Shown one piece after another: positions 21,225-22,554 of a stretch of DNA of 22,554 bases (position 1 is the first letter of the stretch; each line of letters starts with the position of its first letter). Under the pieces are notes generated by a model that had not been told where the DNA came from, made no database searches, and saw only the letters and a list, made by a program, of their open reading frames with translations. Origin of the DNA: CAMAUF01 sp046152925 (GTDB lineage: Bacteria; Chloroflexota; Dehalococcoidia; Tepidiformales; Tepidiformaceae); assembly GCA_046152925.1 (NCBI GenBank), contig JBJXFX010000117.1, positions 1 to 22,554 of the forward strand, written 5' to 3'. Both the position numbers and the translations under genes were made by a program.

Positions 21225-21802
21225 TGCGATAAGGCGCTGGCCGCGCGCGCTTCGCCTGCGGCCAGCGCTTTGTAGTAGTACCAGGTGTCGCAAGGGGTGC
21301 CGTCGGGGTTGAGCGCGTAGTCGGGTATCCGGCCCACGAGTTGCCAGCCAACGCGTTCGTACAACCGCCGAGCCGTGTCCGAAGCGGTGTCGAGTACGAG
21401 CAGCCGCTTGCCGGCGGCGCGTGCGGCATCTTCGGCCGCGCGCATCAGGACCTCACCGGCGCCCGTCCGGCGTGCGCGCCGGTGGACGAGCAGCTTGGCG
21501 ACGTCGGCGCGATGCGGCTGGTTTTCTGGCTGGGCGAGGATGACCTGGACCGTGCCGGCGAGCGCGCCGTCCTCGCTCCGAGCAACGAGGAGCAAACGTT
21601 CGCCGCGTCCGACGCCGTCCGCGACGCCCTCCCAGAAGGCCATCGCCGTTTCGACGGCGAGCGGCGCCATGAAGGAGACCGAGGCCCCTCCCTCGACGCA
21701 ATCGATAAGCACGGCGGACAGTTCGGGGGCGGCGCGCCTTGCCTCGGCCAGACCGAGCTGAGCGACGCGCCAGCGAGCTTCAGCGCTCGGCTCAGTGGTC
21801 AT
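21215..21802 (-). CDS. GNAT family N-acetyltransferase
   Basis: The 195-residue protein has the GNAT core: LLLVARSEDGALAGTVQVIL (beta-2/3), ADVAKLLVHRRARRTGAGEVLM with the acetyl-CoA pyrophosphate loop RRTGAG (111-116), then AARAAGKRLLVLDTASDTARRLYERVGW. The family acetylates amines of small molecules or proteins; the substrate is unknown. ATG 21802 lies inside the end of the YqhA-like gene (11-bp overlap), so translation is probably coupled; an in-frame start at 21844 lies wholly within that gene and is less likely. Its last codons overlap the stop of the convergent EthA-like gene. Resistance-type GNATs look similar, but nothing shows a resistance role. Confidence 0.9.
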   Translation of the reverse strand: MTTEPSAEARWRVAQLGLAEARRAAPELSAVLIDCVEGGASVSFMAPLAVETAMAFWEGVADGVGRGERLLLVARSEDGALAGTVQVILAQPENQPHRADVAKLLVHRRARRTGAGEVLMRAAEDAARAAGKRLLVLDTASDTARRLYERVGWQLVGRIPDYALNPDGTPCDTWYYYKALAAGEARAASALSHQA

Positions 21803-22310
21803 CAGCGTCTTCGCCCTTGGCGGCCGCTGCTGCCCGGCGGCCAACGTGTTCGCGAAGCACCAGTTGGAACGCCAGCACCACGGTGGTGACGATGGCCACG
21901 CCGACCGCGAAACGCATCAGCTCCGACGCGGGGACGCCGCTCGTAAACCGTTCGAGGAAGGTCGTCGCGAGGACCACCACGATCACGTTCAAGATCTTGA
22001 TTTCGAGGTCGGCCAACGACTGCACATGGAGCCCGCGCATGCGAAATTGCGGCGCGATGAAGAGGCTATAGAGCCCCAACCCCACCAAGAGGAACACGAC
22101 CGACGTGAGTGTGAGGCTTACGAGCCCGACGAAGTCCGTCTTCACGGCCGTCGTCGTGAGCTTCCCGTCGAACAGCTTTTCCGTGGCGTCCCAACTCTTC
22201 TTCGCCGAGAGTCCGAGGGTGAGCAGGGCCACGGCCGCGGCCGAGAGGATCGCCGGGACCACGGCAATGACCAGGATCAATCGTGAAGTCCAGCTCGCGA
22301 GCGCGTTCAT
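21792..22310 (-). CDS. YqhA/UPF0114 family integral membrane protein
   Basis: The 172-residue protein has about four hydrophobic segments, near residues 10-33, 59-87, 105-120 and 132-152. It carries the family segment FIAPQFRMRGLHVQSLADLEIKILNVIVVVLATTFLERF, the conserved (V/L)xSLxDLExKxxxxIVVxL feature of YqhA-like proteins. The function of the family is not established. The C-terminal tail is charged (AAAAAKGEDADDH). The ATG has no clear ribosome site; a CACACT box 7 nt upstream would give a leaderless mRNA. It is transcribed with the GNAT gene and diverges from the monooxygenase gene at 22415. Confidence 0.82.
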   Translation of the reverse strand: MNALASWTSRLILVIAVVPAILSAAAVALLTLGLSAKKSWDATEKLFDGKLTTTAVKTDFVGLVSLTLTSVVFLLVGLGLYSLFIAPQFRMRGLHVQSLADLEIKILNVIVVVLATTFLERFTSGVPASELMRFAVGVAIVTTVVLAFQLVLREHVGRRAAAAAKGEDADDH

Positions 22311-22388
22311 CGCCGACAGTGTGCCGGACTTTGGCGCTCAGTCCACGATCTGCCTTGTTGGCGGGTTCCCCTCGGGCGCTCCTGCCAG

Positions 22389-22394
22389 TAGAGT
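22389..22394 (+). promoter_or_regulatory. -10 box of the second HsaA-like gene
   Basis: TAGAGT lies 20 nt before ATG 22415, with the GGAGG ribosome site between them (22403-22407), and is the same hexamer as the -10 before the DUF3237 gene. The -35 is weak. The 104-bp divergent region from 22311 holds nothing else clear beyond a loose GGACT...AGTCC repeat. Confidence 0.35.
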
Positions 22395-22414
22395 CCCCTA
22401 CCGGAGGTGGGACG

Positions 22415-22554
22415 ATGATCCGGACGTATATACTGGAACGAAGCAAGGCGCTTCAAACGACGCCAATTCTGACGCGTCTGGCTGGCATGCGGGAGATGCT
22501 GCTCAAAGCTGGCAATGAAGCTCAAGAGGTCCGCCACCTCCCGGCCTGGGCCGC
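22415..22554 (+). CDS. HsaA/DszC-like flavin-dependent monooxygenase (N-terminal part; cut by window edge)
   Basis: Forty-six residues are visible before the window ends: MIRTYILERSKALQTTPILT, then RLAGMREMLLKAGNEAQEVR and HLPAWA. They align without gaps with the start of the protein at 15740-16984, with about 24 of 46 identical, so this is a paralogue rather than a recent duplicate. GGAGG lies 7 nt before ATG 22415. The frame is open to the edge, so length and intactness cannot be judged. It probably begins another two-component monooxygenase unit transcribed rightwards, divergent from the YqhA-GNAT pair. Confidence 0.82.
   Translation, partial: MIRTYILERSKALQTTPILTRLAGMREMLLKAGNEAQEVRHLPAWA

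Noticed and set aside
1..22554. Search for tRNA, rRNA, CRISPR repeats, insertion sequences and attachment sites
   Set aside because: No cloverleaf, repeat-spacer array, transposase or integrase motif, or long direct/inverted repeat was seen by eye; short degenerate elements could still have been missed.

Overview
The window is a G+C-rich bacterial chromosome segment (roughly two-thirds G+C by eye, not counted) packed with oxidative catabolic and flavoenzyme genes. I see no rRNA, tRNA, CRISPR array, transposase or phage gene. Several features are compatible with an aerobic Chloroflexota lineage of the Dehalococcoidia/SAR202 kind, or with an actinobacterium: the many flavin monooxygenases, family III CoA-transferases, short-chain dehydrogenase, P450, Rieske oxygenase and split-barrel flavoproteins, and the frequent leaderless or extended -10 (TGCTAnnnT) promoters. 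This taxonomic placement is inference; no marker gene is present.

Layout. (a) 1-1396, minus strand: a Rieske ring-hydroxylating oxygenase (cut by the window edge) behind two AhpD/carboxymuconolactone-decarboxylase-like genes. One of these has an in-frame TGA exactly at the second position of the CxxC redox motif (CGFU), followed by a SECIS-like hairpin. It is best read as a 172-residue selenoprotein. (b) 1514-2254: a short-chain dehydrogenase. (c) 4299-2262, minus: adrenodoxin-type ferredoxin, ABC ATPase and ABC permease with overlapping ends. (d) 4456-7423: a DUF3237 protein and two tandem CaiB/BaiF CoA-transferases; the first lacks the catalytic Asp and the second keeps it. (e) 7607-9765: an M20 metallopeptidase and a SAM methyltransferase. 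(f) 11290-9800, minus: a 4-hydroxybutyryl-CoA-dehydratase/HpaB-like flavoprotein that appears to have lost [4Fe-4S] ligands. (g) 11526-14690: a small membrane-anchored unknown, an HSL-type esterase and a Baeyer-Villiger monooxygenase (BVMO). (h) 14809-18105: a compact operon (NTF2-like, VOC, HsaA/DszC-like flavin monooxygenase, two PNPOx-like split-barrel proteins) with its own promoter/operator and a strong terminator. (i) 18257-21224: a cytochrome P450 and an EthA-like BVMO. (j) 22310-21215, minus: a YqhA-like membrane protein and a GNAT. (k) From 22415: the start of a second HsaA-like monooxygenase.

How it may work together (inference): P450, Rieske oxygenase and HsaA-like enzymes could hydroxylate a recalcitrant cyclic or branched substrate, with the small ferredoxin as a possible electron donor. 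SDR would oxidise alcohols to ketones, BVMOs would convert ketones to esters or lactones, and the esterase would hydrolyse these. CoA-transferases and the AbfD-like enzyme would then act on acyl-CoA products. The AhpD-like proteins could deal with peroxides released by uncoupled oxygenases. A 16-bp motif shared, with one mismatch, between the Rieske promoter (295-310) and the 14809-18105 operon promoter (14742-14757) suggests the two units answer to the same regulator.
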